A model generated the notes under the pieces. That model worked only from the letters and a program-made list of their open reading frames with translations. It was not told where the DNA came from and searched no databases. A stretch of 64,000 nucleotides of DNA, taken from NCBI GenBank assembly GCA_004292855.1, contig RDXN01000041.1, positions 1 through 64,000 on the forward strand. The letters run 5' to 3'. Below are positions 1 through 8,858 of this stretch, piece by piece. Each line of letters starts with the position of its first letter. The stretch's first letter is position 1. The translations under genes were made by a program, and so were the position numbers. The stretch is from Cytophagales bacterium (GTDB lineage Bacteria > Bacteroidota > Bacteroidia > Cytophagales > Spirosomataceae).

Positions 1-1
1 A

Positions 2-1285
2 GAGGTGATTAACGAGTTGACGCTTATTTTTGAAGATCGCATCAAACCCCATCGCTTCTACTAAACCAAAGCCTGACACAGTTTAAAAATCACTCCCAGC
101 CATTCTGATTCAATCGAGAAAATCTGTAGTTTTTTACAAGTAAACCCAAAAGCTGAAGTCAACCCGCCGAATTACAGAGAAACATTTGAGAAAGTTGTTG
201 AGAGAGCTTACGAGCGGTCTCACGATTTTAACGATTTCCTTTTCCTGTTAGATGAAAACAGCGTTAAGGAACTTCCCCTAATTAGCGAGGAAGTAAAAGA
301 GAAATTAATTCATGTGTATAGTCGTGATCGGGAGAGTAGCAATGATACAGGCCGGTTGATCTACCGAATGCATAGTTTAGGACTTTTGGAGGATTACAGG
401 ATCGACTTTAATAAGAACAATCTATATCATTGCACATTCAAGAAGTTCAAGACCATTGATCCATACATTGAGACTCTTGAAGCCTATCTGCGACGGTACG
501 TATCTGAGAATACAGCAACAGTCAGTATAGCCGCCCTGAAAGCACGCCTTACAAAACCAACGTTGGTTGATAATATTCTGGAATGTCTTTATTTCCTGGC
601 AGAGTTTTCTCACAAAGAAATTGCGAGCAAACGAAAGCGGGCAACTGACGAAATTGAAACTATCCTGAATACCAGTATAACTGAGCCAGATTACGTTAAT
701 GACTGGTTCAAGCAAAACCTGTACATCAAGGAGCAGATATTTTTTTACTTCAATGCCAAGTATGCCCGAAGAGGTTTTGAGATTGAGGGCAAACCCTTCT
801 CACTGTTAGACGATTATCAGCAGAAGATATTGGGTTCGTCGGAGATTCTAGATAAATATTTGGCTGTATTTGGGCTTGGTGGAGCGGAGCAGAATAATTA
901 CAAACACATGATTGGTTCATGCAAGCGAATTCTCAGATCGTTGAGTCCAACCGATTTAGAAAAAGAATGGCTGCTTCGCTTGCTCAAAGCCTTCTCGATG
1001 TATTCGGTTAATAATGTTTCATACATTTCGGAAGCGAATGAAGAACTTGAATCGGGTTTTGATAAATTGTACGGGGACGAAGCGTTTCACAAGAACGATT
1101 TTGAACGAATTGAACCCATCTTTGAAAGCTACTTTGCCCGACTACAAACTAACATTTTGGAAGACAATCCGTCATTTAGAGACATCAGGCTTATCCGGGC
1201 AAAACTTCTAGTAAAATTGCAGACTCTCGGTATCGAAAATCTGATTAATCGCAACCACCAGCTAACAACAACAGTATATGCCTAA
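2..1285 (+). pseudogene. C-terminal part of a large RecQ-like / DEAD-DEAH helicase, interrupted by stops
   Basis: One forward frame is coding-like from the window edge to 1285 but carries TAA at 62-64 and TGA at 74-76. After the second stop it stays open, and the text from 77 to 313 reads as ordinary protein with no ATG, so the GTG at 314 is unlikely to be a true start. The part with YSRDRESSNDTGRLIYRM, followed by EYLRRY-like and KEIASKRKRA-like stretches, resembles from memory the region C-terminal to the helicase core in large RecQ-like helicases of Bacteroidota. No Walker motifs lie in the window; they would be upstream. The 3' end overlaps the next gene by 8 nt, which suggests they were an operon. 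Function is an inference; the two in-frame stops are seen directly. Confidence 0.45.
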
Positions 1286-2138
1286 CTATGAGGAAGTAAT
1301 AAAGCAATCGCAGGCTAACGTAAGAGCGTTGAGTGAAAAACTTAAAGACCTTGATAAGTTGTATGCGGATATAGAAGGACGCGAAAAAAAGGCGAATGAA
1401 CTTCCTGAACTATACAACAGCAAGTTTCAGGAAATTGCAGCCTTGTCGGAAAACTATGCAACTACGCTCGGAGTTGCCACCAAACAGTACCTAGATGGTA
1501 ACAATACCTTGTTTACCAGTAAATTGAGCGACCTGACGATTAGAACAAAGGAACTTGAAAAGGAAATATCCCGACTGATTGATACAGACCTGACAAAGCT
1601 TTTTGTAGACCTGCAAAAAGCTTTTATGGACCGGACGAGAGCAGATTTAGCTATTGAACTCAAACGGTTTGAGAAGGAGTCAACTGGTCTGCAATCCAGA
1701 ACGGGTGAACTGAAAAAGGAGGTAGAACGATTAGAGCAAGTCGACTTAATAAAGCACTTTGACAAGCTTCAGCGCACACTTGCTGACATTTTTGGGGCCG
1801 TCAATGCAATCAACCTTACGTTAACAAACCTTGTTCAAACGCTAACCGGGATAGTTCAATCATTGGGGACCATCCAAACTACTATCGACGTAAATCATAA
1901 GGATGCACAACAACGGTTGAGTAGTTTCAGCGAAGCAACCGCTAAACATTTGGCCGATCAAGACAAACAAGCGGCAGAGGATACTGAATTCCTAAAGAGC
2001 AAAATGAATACTTTATCAGAAGAAAACGAGTTGATAAAGAAAGAATTAAAGTCAAACAGAACCATATTCCTAGTCGGAATAACTATAATTTTAGCTGCTC
2101 TTGTTTACATTGCTATGAAGCAAAATGGAATGGGGTAG
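1278..2138 (+). CDS. Coiled-coil protein with a C-terminal membrane anchor
   Basis: 286 residues, no recognised family. The protein is almost entirely charged heptad-like sequence (K/E/L/D-rich) from residue 5 to about 255, typical of a long coiled coil, and ends in one hydrophobic segment (about residues 263-280, TIFLVGITIILAALVYIA), so it is probably tail-anchored in the inner membrane with the coiled coil in the cytoplasm. The ATG at 1278 lies inside the last codons of the upstream helicase-like gene (8-nt overlap), which implies translational coupling and a shared job. The stop is TAG. It may be the partner subunit of a DNA-related accessory or defence system; that is inference from context only. 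Confidence 0.7.
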   Translation: MPNYEEVIKQSQANVRALSEKLKDLDKLYADIEGREKKANELPELYNSKFQEIAALSENYATTLGVATKQYLDGNNTLFTSKLSDLTIRTKELEKEISRLIDTDLTKLFVDLQKAFMDRTRADLAIELKRFEKESTGLQSRTGELKKEVERLEQVDLIKHFDKLQRTLADIFGAVNAINLTLTNLVQTLTGIVQSLGTIQTTIDVNHKDAQQRLSSFSEATAKHLADQDKQAAEDTEFLKSKMNTLSEENELIKKELKSNRTIFLVGITIILAALVYIAMKQNGMG

Positions 2139-2146
2139 AAGTAAAT

Positions 2147-2530
2147 TCAGGCAGGGTTGTGAAGTCGAATGCCCGGCAGGAAATCAAAATCCTGCCGGTT
2201 GTATGTCCAGAGAGTCAGGTTGTATTCTGTGGCCGTAGCACCGATGATGGCATCGGCTACAGACATCCGGTTGGTAAACTCGAATTGGTATGCCAGCATT
2301 CGTAAGGATATTGCCTTATCAAAATGAATCAGTTTAAAACTACGAATCAGTTCGAGCGTACGGCGTCTCTCCGTTTTTCGCATACCATAATAGATCTCTC
2401 CAGCCGTCATACTAGCAATAGCAAACCGCGCAAACCCCAGCCGATCAAACTCTGCCAATACATCGGGTACTTCGCGAAACGCATTGACCACAATGTTGGT
2501 GTCACACAAGATTAGCGGTTTCGTTTCCAA
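2147..2530 (-). CDS. PIN-domain ribonuclease toxin, VapC-like
   Basis: 127 residues with the PIN-domain layout: D10 and N12 in CDTN, E45 in TAGEIYYG, D93 in VADAIIGATA, and N111/D114 in TYNRQDF. These are the acidic residues that bind Mg2+ or Mn2+ in VapC toxins, which cleave tRNA or other RNA. The length is normal for the family. The gene begins inside the 3' end of the small upstream gene (2512-2772; 19-nt overlap), the usual antitoxin-toxin order. The RNA target cannot be read from sequence. The pair sits directly behind the exopolysaccharide genes on the same strand. Confidence 0.88.
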   Translation of the reverse strand: METKPLILCDTNIVVNAFREVPDVLAEFDRLGFARFAIASMTAGEIYYGMRKTERRRTLELIRSFKLIHFDKAISLRMLAYQFEFTNRMSVADAIIGATATEYNLTLWTYNRQDFDFLPGIRLHNPA

Positions 2531-2772
2531 GCTGATTCGCGAATTGTTTCAAACGTACGGGTTGGGTCTTTCTCCCAGGCTCCCTTGAATAAATCAGATG
2601 GTTTCTCGCCGGGTTTGGCGATGCTCTCTTCAAGGAAGGGGCCTTTTTTGTTTGCGTTGAATTTCTTTTCGCTGGGCGTTTTTGCGTTGGTTCTCACCTT
2701 CGCTTTCACGGCTTTGGCAACGGCCCGAAATAAGGGGGCGTATTCTTCGTCGGTTTCAATGATAAGCTGCAT
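2512..2772 (-). CDS. Probable antitoxin partner of the VapC-like toxin
   Basis: 86 residues from the ATG at 2772 (MQLIIETDEEYAPLF...). An upstream start at 2823 is open but would run into the end of the epimerase gene, so the internal Met is preferred. The sequence starts with a short beta-like segment, then a helix, then a charged Lys/Glu-rich tail that could wrap the toxin. No AbrB, RHH or Phd fold is obvious, although QLIIETD...LFRAVAKAVKAKV fits the general pattern of small proteins paired with PIN toxins in Bacteroidota. The role is inferred from position and the 19-nt overlap with the toxin gene. Confidence 0.7.
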   Translation of the reverse strand: MQLIIETDEEYAPLFRAVAKAVKAKVRTNAKTPSEKKFNANKKGPFLEESIAKPGEKPSDLFKGAWEKDPTRTFETIRESAWKRNR

Positions 2773-2791
2773 CGGGGTTGTGATTATATAG

Positions 2792-3778
2792 TCAAAGTTC
2801 GTCAAATTTTTGGCCGTTACCAAGCTGCCCGACAGTCACTGTCTGCCTACACAGAACTATACCTTCTTCAAAACCAATCATCGCTTTGTAGCCGAGCAAT
2901 TGCTCGGCTTTTTCGATGGTAGCAAGGCTGTGGCGAATGTCGCCGGGACGTTCGGGGGCGTAGTTGGGTGGGCCGATGTAGCCCGTTGTAGCCTGCACAT
3001 TGGCCCAGGCCGCGTTGAGCGAAACACATTGGCCGGTGGCTATGTTGAACACCTTGCCCAAAGCGGCTTGATTCTGTGTCGTCAGGGCAAGCAGATTGGC
3101 CTGCACCACGTTGGCGACGAAGGTAAAATCGCGCGATTGCTCACCATCGCCGAAGAGGGTAGGGGAGTGCCCAAGCCGGGCGGCTTCGAGCAGGCGCGGG
3201 ATCAGGGCCGCGTAGGGGCCGTCGGGTCGTTGGCGTGGCCCAAACACGTTGAAATAACGTAGCCCAATTGTTTCCAAGCCATACAGCCGACTCCAAAGCG
3301 CGGCTTGCTGTTCGTTGATCTGCTTGGTGAGCGCGTAGGGTGAGAGCGGTTGGCCAGCGCGGTCCTCGCGTTTGGGCAGGTGCGGCTCATCGCCGTAGAC
3401 TGAGCTTGACGAGGCAAATACCACACGCCGGATTCCCCTTTTTCGAGCCGCTTCCAACATGTTGCCAAAGCCCACCACGTTCACCTGCATGAACCGTTCG
3501 GGTTGGGCCAATGAACGAGGTACCGATCCCAGCGCGGCTTGGTGGCACACGTGCGTGATGCCCGCGCAGGCTCGGTCGCAAATAGTCGCGTCGGTAATGC
3601 AGCCCTCCAGAATTTCGAGTCGCGGGTTGTTGAGGTGATGAGTCAGATTCGCGCGTTGACCGTTGCTGAAATCATCCAACACGCGCACCAATCCGGCTCC
3701 ATTAGCCAACAGGGCATCCACCACGTGTGAGCCAATGAATCCCGCCCCACCCGTAACCAGAACCCTATAATTGTCCAT
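2792..3778 (-). CDS. NAD-dependent nucleotide-sugar epimerase (WbpP/TviC-like SDR)
   Basis: 328 residues from the Met four residues inside the longest frame (alternative start at 3790). It has the extended-SDR Rossmann motif TGGAGFIGSH near residue 9, the SSSSVYG active-site strand, and the catalytic Y148/K152 pair in SPYALTK. The overall pattern matches UDP-GlcNAc(A)/UDP-Gal(A) 4-epimerases of the WbpP/TviC group. The gene overlaps the end of the upstream UDP-sugar dehydrogenase, the WbpO-WbpP / TviB-TviC pairing that makes UDP-GalNAcA for surface polysaccharides. It is cytoplasmic. The exact sugar specificity is inferred from the pairing. Confidence 0.88.
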   Translation of the reverse strand: MDNYRVLVTGGAGFIGSHVVDALLANGAGLVRVLDDFSNGQRANLTHHLNNPRLEILEGCITDATICDRACAGITHVCHQAALGSVPRSLAQPERFMQVNVVGFGNMLEAARKRGIRRVVFASSSSVYGDEPHLPKREDRAGQPLSPYALTKQINEQQAALWSRLYGLETIGLRYFNVFGPRQRPDGPYAALIPRLLEAARLGHSPTLFGDGEQSRDFTFVANVVQANLLALTTQNQAALGKVFNIATGQCVSLNAAWANVQATTGYIGPPNYAPERPGDIRHSLATIEKAEQLLGYKAMIGFEEGIVLCRQTVTVGQLGNGQKFDEL

Positions 3779-5030
3779 CGGCCAAGCCATCGCGCAGACA
3801 GCCTTTTACGTCGTACACAATACCACCCAACGCTCGGATACTGCTCTGAAACGACTCATCCAAAAAAGAATCGTGGGCCACGGCCAACACAACCGCGTCG
3901 TAGGGGATTAATTTATCCAGCGAGGGCAACAAGGAAAGGCTGTACATGGCCTGCACCTCAGCGGCATCAGCCAAGGGGTCGTACACGTCGGTGGTCAGGC
4001 CGAACTCGTTTAGCTCCCGAATCACGTCGAGAACGCGGGAGTTGCGAATGTCGGCGCAGTTTTCTTTGAACGTCAGACCCAAAATCAAGGCCCGTGCGCC
4101 CGTGATAGCCCGCCCGCTGCGGGTGAGCAGTTTCACCACCTTACCCGCCACAAACGCGCCCATATTGTCGTTGATCCGCCGACCAGCCAAAATCACCTCC
4201 GGGTGGTAGCCCAGCGATTCGGCTTTGTAGGTCAGGTAATATGGGTCCACCCCAATGCAATGCCCTCCCACCAGACCGGGCCGAAATGGCAAGAAATTCC
4301 ACTTTGTACCGGCTGCTTCGAGTACGGCGTTGGTATCGAGATTCATCCGGTCGAAGATCAGGGCCAACTCATTCACGAAGGCGATGTTGATGTCGCGCTG
4401 GCAATTTTCGATCACCTTGGCGGCCTCGGCCACCCGAATGGAGGGGGCGCGATACGTGCCCGCCGGGATGATGGACGCGTAGAGTTGATCGACAAAATCG
4501 GCGGTTTCAGGTGTGGAGCCGGACGTTACCTTTCGGATGGTTTCGAGCGTGTGTTGCCGGTCGCCGGGGTTGATGCGTTCGGGCGAGTAGCCGCAGGAAA
4601 AATCGACATTGAACCGCAAACCCGACTCCCGCTCTAGAATCGGCACACATTCCTCCTCCGTGCAGCCCGGAAATACGGTTGATTCGTAAATGACCACATC
4701 GCCCGGTTTCAGCACCTGCCCTACGGTTCGGGTGGCGGTCAAAATGGGCGTCAGGTCAGGTTGGCGGTGGACGTCGATGGGCGAGGGGACCGTAACTACG
4801 TGAACCGTACAAGGTTGTAGATCAGCCAAATTAGAGCTGAACGTCAATAATTTAGCCTCTGTAAGTTGATCAGAACTAACGCTTTGTTTACGGTCATGAC
4901 CCTGTTGTAGTTCGGCGATGCGGGCGGGGTTTGTATCGAACCCTACTACCGGATACCGTCGCCCAAACGCGACAGCAAGCGGCAATCCAACGTAGCCCAA
5001 GCCGATAATGGCAATATGCGGATTATTCAT
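3765..5030 (-). CDS. UDP-N-acetyl-hexosamine 6-dehydrogenase (TviB/WbpO-like)
   Basis: 421 residues from the internal Met just before IAIIGLGYVGLPLA, the N-terminal NAD-binding motif; the upstream Met at 5060 adds a non-conserved tail. The catalytic Cys is C258 in GGHCIGVDPYY. The middle has ESTVFPGCTEEECVP and YSPERINPGD, which are characteristic of the TviB/WbpO/VipA branch rather than UDP-glucose dehydrogenase. It oxidises the C6 hydroxyl of a UDP-HexNAc to the uronic acid with two NAD+. It overlaps the epimerase gene and follows a Wzz-like gene, so it belongs to an exopolysaccharide operon. Confidence 0.93.
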   Translation of the reverse strand: MNNPHIAIIGLGYVGLPLAVAFGRRYPVVGFDTNPARIAELQQGHDRKQSVSSDQLTEAKLLTFSSNLADLQPCTVHVVTVPSPIDVHRQPDLTPILTATRTVGQVLKPGDVVIYESTVFPGCTEEECVPILERESGLRFNVDFSCGYSPERINPGDRQHTLETIRKVTSGSTPETADFVDQLYASIIPAGTYRAPSIRVAEAAKVIENCQRDINIAFVNELALIFDRMNLDTNAVLEAAGTKWNFLPFRPGLVGGHCIGVDPYYLTYKAESLGYHPEVILAGRRINDNMGAFVAGKVVKLLTRSGRAITGARALILGLTFKENCADIRNSRVLDVIRELNEFGLTTDVYDPLADAAEVQAMYSLSLLPSLDKLIPYDAVVLAVAHDSFLDESFQSSIRALGGIVYDVKGCLRDGLADGQL

Positions 5031-5073
5031 CAGGCTGCAAAGATGCAAACAAGATGTCATCTCGGGCAGGTGA

Positions 5074-6081
5074 TTATCGCCGGACTTCCTGCCCCCACAA
5101 AACTAAAGCCCCTACCACCAAACCCGAAATTGCCCCGGCAAGTACAATCAATGCGCGCCGGGGCGACGATTTGCGGTCGGGTACCTGCGCCGGTTCGAGC
5201 AGCTCGAAAACGGGCGTAACGGCTTGTGTGTTCAGTTTGGCTTTGGCATACTCATACTGCAATTCCTGAAACAGCCGGTCGTTTGCCTGAAAACGATTTG
5301 ATAGCCTGCGACTGGATAAACTGGCCGAGGGCAACGAGAAAAACCGGGTTTGGTCCTGCATCGCCAGCATCGACTCCTCCGACTGCCCTGCCTTCTGCCG
5401 GGCTTCAGCAAACTGCTGCGCAACGGCCTCTTCGTACTGTCGGGCTTTTCGGGTGCGGTAGTTCTGAACGTTTCGTTTCAGGTAATCGGCGGCAAACTGC
5501 GCCACTTGGGCGGCCACTTCTGGGTCGGGCATATCGGCGTTGATCATGAGAATGCCCGTTTTTGCATTCAATTCGGCCCGAATCAGTTTCTGCGTGTGTT
5601 CCACTAATTCACGTTGGGGTTTTGTCCAGCGAATGGGTCGGTCGGTGGGAAGAGGAAGCGCATTTATTGAAGCGGGTGCGAACAAGCCCGACTGCTGGGT
5701 CAATAACCGAAATAAAGGAATTTGGCGTTGCCCTGACTGCTGAACGGGCTTGTGCAACACCGTGAGTACAAACGGAACCGACGACAGCACCGACGGGTAC
5801 AAATCCGGACGAATGGCCTCGACCTGCGTTTGTCCGCCAAACTCCACGCCCAACGCTTCGGCCATTTCTTTTGCTGACTGTAGGTTGCCCGTTTGAGTAT
5901 CCTGATATTCGGGTAGTAGCTTGATCGTGGACGTGTATCGGATCGGCAACAAAAAGGCTGGAATTAAACTGATTATTGCCCCCACTAGAGCTAATCCGGC
6001 TAGTTGCCAGCGTTTAATGTAGAGAATTTGCCAAAGGGCAGGTGGTGCTACAAGTGGCTCTCTTTCAATAGTTAAGTTCAT
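5074..6081 (-). CDS. Wzz/GumC-type polysaccharide chain-length protein
   Basis: 335 residues with the classic two-helix topology: membrane segment at about residues 26-46, a long periplasmic part containing a predicted coiled coil (roughly 185-250, rich in Q/A/E/R), and a second membrane segment near 310-328 followed by a short basic tail. There is no tyrosine-kinase domain, so it is a stand-alone Wzz-like polysaccharide co-polymerase. It would sit in the inner membrane and set chain length or support export of the polymer whose precursor is made by the two downstream genes. Confidence 0.85.
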   Translation of the reverse strand: MNLTIEREPLVAPPALWQILYIKRWQLAGLALVGAIISLIPAFLLPIRYTSTIKLLPEYQDTQTGNLQSAKEMAEALGVEFGGQTQVEAIRPDLYPSVLSSVPFVLTVLHKPVQQSGQRQIPLFRLLTQQSGLFAPASINALPLPTDRPIRWTKPQRELVEHTQKLIRAELNAKTGILMINADMPDPEVAAQVAQFAADYLKRNVQNYRTRKARQYEEAVAQQFAEARQKAGQSEESMLAMQDQTRFFSLPSASLSSRRLSNRFQANDRLFQELQYEYAKAKLNTQAVTPVFELLEPAQVPDRKSSPRRALIVLAGAISGLVVGALVLWGQEVRR

Positions 6082-6121
6082 GGGTTACAGGTTTTCTGCA
6101 ACCTACTAAAAAAAGCGATAC

Positions 6122-7582
6122 CTACGGCACCAACTTCAACTCGACGCGCCGGTTGCGATTTTCGCCTGCTGCCGAGTTGTCGCCAATGGGTTTGAAGGCC
6201 CCAAAATAGTCGGTCATAATCCGGGCGGCATTGTCTAGTCCGGCTTTGATTAAATACTGCCGCACAGCCTCGACGCGTCGGCGAGATAGAGCCATGTTGT
6301 ATCGGTCCGACGACCGACGGTCGGCGTGCCCGGCTAATTGCAGGCGGCACTCGGTCTTATTCATTAAGGCCACCACACGGTTGAGGGTTTCGTGGTATTG
6401 CGATTTGACAACAGCGGCATCGGTATCGAACTGAATATTGGCAAAAATCTCGGCGCAGGCAATCTCGGCACCCGCCCCGGCTGAATTCACAAACTGCTCA
6501 AAATCAATCGACTCCCCCGATCCCGATACCACGCTCCCCGCCGGGGTGTTTGGTTGCCGGTCGAAAAAGTCCGAAACGCCGTCGTTGTCGGAGTCCATCA
6601 GCAATTTTGGGTCAATTTCTTTAGGCCGGTTAGCCTTCGCGACGGAGTCGATTTGGGCTATCGACAGCACTTGGGGCGGTTTTACCAACAATTTTGGGTC
6701 GGTCCAGCGCAGGTGATACCCGCTCGCACCCGACTCGTAGTTGTACTGCCCATCTGACTTACGAATCCGCTTGGCTCCCGACCCCAGTTTGTACGTAAGC
6801 ATCAAAGCCCCGTAGCCGTATTTGTCCTTCGCTGACTGCCCCCGTTTCACGTCGGTGCCGTCGAAGCTGCCCCGGCTGCCGGTGGGGTCGAATACGCTCG
6901 ACGTGACGCCCCCAATGGTAGCATCGAGCCGCTCGGTATTCACGTGGTTCACCCGAAAATCGAGACCCAGATCGAAGCGGGGCGACAGCTCGTAATGTAC
7001 GGCTACACCCATCGGGATCGACCAGTCGCGCTCGAATCGAGCAGCCCGCACAACACCATCGCCGGGGTTATCTTTGGTATACCGACGAACCCGGTTTGTG
7101 CCCAGCTCATAAGCCGTCGACCGGAAGAACGTCACACCAATGCCTGCGTAACCGTCTATTTTCCAGTGCTTCATCTTGTTTGGACCAAGCAACAGACTTT
7201 TTAGGTTAAGCGTGCCAATTAACTCGGTGTTGGCATAATCGGCCTTAAAATACGAGTTGTAAATCCGGCGTTTCATGCCCGACAACGTGCCGTAGCTACC
7301 GCCCAGTTGCAGCCCGAAGAGGTGCGATAACTGCTTGTTGATGGTTAGCCCACCAAAGTACGTATTGCGCTCACTGTAGCTGTCGCGGTTAGTGACGCCC
7401 ACGGGGTAAAAATCGTACTCGCGCAGGTCGCCAAAGAACTGTGTGGGGCCACCGTGCAGCGAAATCGACCAGGTATTCAGGCGCGTAGGGCCATCGTACG
7501 ACGCCGACGAGCGCGACAGGTTTTGCGCGAAAACTGTGACAGAAAACAGGAAAAAAGAGGCTGTAAGTGCAGAAAATTTCAT
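6122..7582 (-). CDS. Outer-membrane barrel protein with C-terminal OmpA domain
   Basis: 486 residues. Signal peptide at 1-19 (cleavage near VFAQ). Residues about 30-280 alternate polar and hydrophobic residues with many Gly/Tyr, typical of an outer-membrane beta-barrel. A calcium-binding thrombospondin-3-like motif (DSDNDGVSDFFD) sits near residue 330, followed by an OmpA/MotB peptidoglycan-binding domain (AGHADRRSSDRYNMALSRRR, ending NRRVELKL). It would tie the outer membrane to peptidoglycan. The gene starts 16 nt after tgt and ends 40 nt before the Wzz-like gene, so it is probably co-transcribed with them; a direct role in polysaccharide export is only suggested. Confidence 0.88.
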   Translation of the reverse strand: MKFSALTASFFLFSVTVFAQNLSRSSASYDGPTRLNTWSISLHGGPTQFFGDLREYDFYPVGVTNRDSYSERNTYFGGLTINKQLSHLFGLQLGGSYGTLSGMKRRIYNSYFKADYANTELIGTLNLKSLLLGPNKMKHWKIDGYAGIGVTFFRSTAYELGTNRVRRYTKDNPGDGVVRAARFERDWSIPMGVAVHYELSPRFDLGLDFRVNHVNTERLDATIGGVTSSVFDPTGSRGSFDGTDVKRGQSAKDKYGYGALMLTYKLGSGAKRIRKSDGQYNYESGASGYHLRWTDPKLLVKPPQVLSIAQIDSVAKANRPKEIDPKLLMDSDNDGVSDFFDRQPNTPAGSVVSGSGESIDFEQFVNSAGAGAEIACAEIFANIQFDTDAAVVKSQYHETLNRVVALMNKTECRLQLAGHADRRSSDRYNMALSRRRVEAVRQYLIKAGLDNAARIMTDYFGAFKPIGDNSAAGENRNRRVELKLVP

Positions 7583-7598
7583 GTCGGGGCGGTTTGAT

Positions 7599-8729
7599 CT
7601 ACAACCGATTCATTAGCCGCACGACCATCTCATTTTTCCAGGTTACGAAATCGCCTGCTTTAATGTGTGCCCGTGCCTGACGCACCAACCACAAATACAG
7701 GGCCAGATTTTGCAAACTCGCAATTTGTGCCCCCAAAATCTCCTCCGACCGAATTAAATGGCGTAAATAAGCCTTCGAGTAAAATTGGCTCGCATAGGTA
7801 TCGAGGCCGGGGTCGATGGAGCTGAAATCGCGGGTCCAGCGTTCGTTTTTGATGTTGATAATACCCTCCGTCGTAAAAATAAACCCGTGCCGGGCATTGC
7901 GCGTGGGCATTACGCAGTCGAACATGTCGACGCCCAACGCAATGGCTTCCAGAATATTAGCGGGTGTGCCAACGCCCATCAGGTAGCGTGGTTTCGAGCG
8001 GGGCAGAATCTCGTTGACCACCGCGATTGTTTCGTACATCTGCTCGGCGGGTTCGCCCACGGCAAGGCCACCAATGGCGTTTCCGGTACGCTCTTTACTC
8101 GCGATCACCTCTGCCGACTCCCGGCGCAGGTCTTTGTAGGTGCTGCCCTGCACAATCGGAAACAGGTATTGTTTATAGCCGTAGTTGCCCTCGGTGGCAT
8201 CGAAGCGGGCAATGCAACGGTCGAGCCACCGGTGGGTCATGTGCATCGACCGGCGGGCGTAATCATACTCGCAGGGGTAGGGCGTACACTCGTCGAAGGC
8301 CATCATAATGTCGGCCCCGATGGTCCGCTGAATGTCCATCACGCCCTCTGGCGAGAACATATGCTTTGAGCCGTCGATATGCGATTTAAACGTGACGCCC
8401 TCCTCTTTTATCTTGCGCGTGTTCGATAGCGAATACACCTGATATCCGCCCGAATCGGTCAAAATAGGCCGTTTCCAGCCATTGAACGCATGAAGGCCAC
8501 CAGCCCCCTCCAACACGTCGAGGCCGGGGCGCAGGTAAAGGTGGTACGTATTGCCCAGAATAATTTCGGCGTTTATGTCGGTTTCTAACTCCCGCTGATG
8601 CACCGCCTTCACGGTTCCGGCGGTGCCAACGGGCATAAAAATGGGCGTTTCGATGGCCCCGTGATCGGTTGTCAGCACCCCCGTTCGGGCTGCCGATGCC
8701 GGATCGGTACTGGTAATGTCAAATGTCAT
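7599..8729 (-). CDS. tgt: tRNA-guanine transglycosylase
   Basis: 376 residues, normal length. It exchanges G34 of tRNA(Asp, Asn, His, Tyr) for the queuosine precursor preQ1. Visible signatures: D92 in DSGGYQVYSLS, the substrate loop GGLAVGEP, and the nucleophile region DMFDCVMPTRNARHG. The usual C-terminal zinc site (CxCxxC plus a His) is not present: the aligned stretch reads LDTYAS and the later His position reads Gln in SLQNL, so all four ligands appear replaced. The surrounding SKAYLRHL motif is kept, so the fold is probably intact. First gene of a minus-strand run into the OmpA and polysaccharide genes; the window's tRNA-Asn (GUU) would be a substrate. Confidence 0.96.
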   Translation of the reverse strand: MTFDITSTDPASAARTGVLTTDHGAIETPIFMPVGTAGTVKAVHQRELETDINAEIILGNTYHLYLRPGLDVLEGAGGLHAFNGWKRPILTDSGGYQVYSLSNTRKIKEEGVTFKSHIDGSKHMFSPEGVMDIQRTIGADIMMAFDECTPYPCEYDYARRSMHMTHRWLDRCIARFDATEGNYGYKQYLFPIVQGSTYKDLRRESAEVIASKERTGNAIGGLAVGEPAEQMYETIAVVNEILPRSKPRYLMGVGTPANILEAIALGVDMFDCVMPTRNARHGFIFTTEGIINIKNERWTRDFSSIDPGLDTYASQFYSKAYLRHLIRSEEILGAQIASLQNLALYLWLVRQARAHIKAGDFVTWKNEMVVRLMNRL

Positions 8730-8782
8730 AAAAAGTCTAACGAGGGTTTGTGGTTTGAGGTTTCATTGGCTACGCCGTTTCA

Positions 8783-8811
8783 TTGCTACGCCACCGAAAC
8801 TTCTATCTTTG
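8783..8811 (+). promoter_or_regulatory. Bacteroidota-type promoter for the glycosyltransferase gene
   Basis: The -7 element TATCTTTG (8804-8811) matches TAnnTTTG exactly and is preceded, 18 bp upstream, by TTG (8783-8785) as a -33 element. It lies in the divergent gap between tgt (minus) and the glycosyltransferase (plus), and an ATG follows only 4 nt later at 8816. Confidence 0.6.
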
Positions 8812-8858
8812 CAGCATGGACCAACTTGTGCTCGTATTCACCATAGTATACCCATCTT

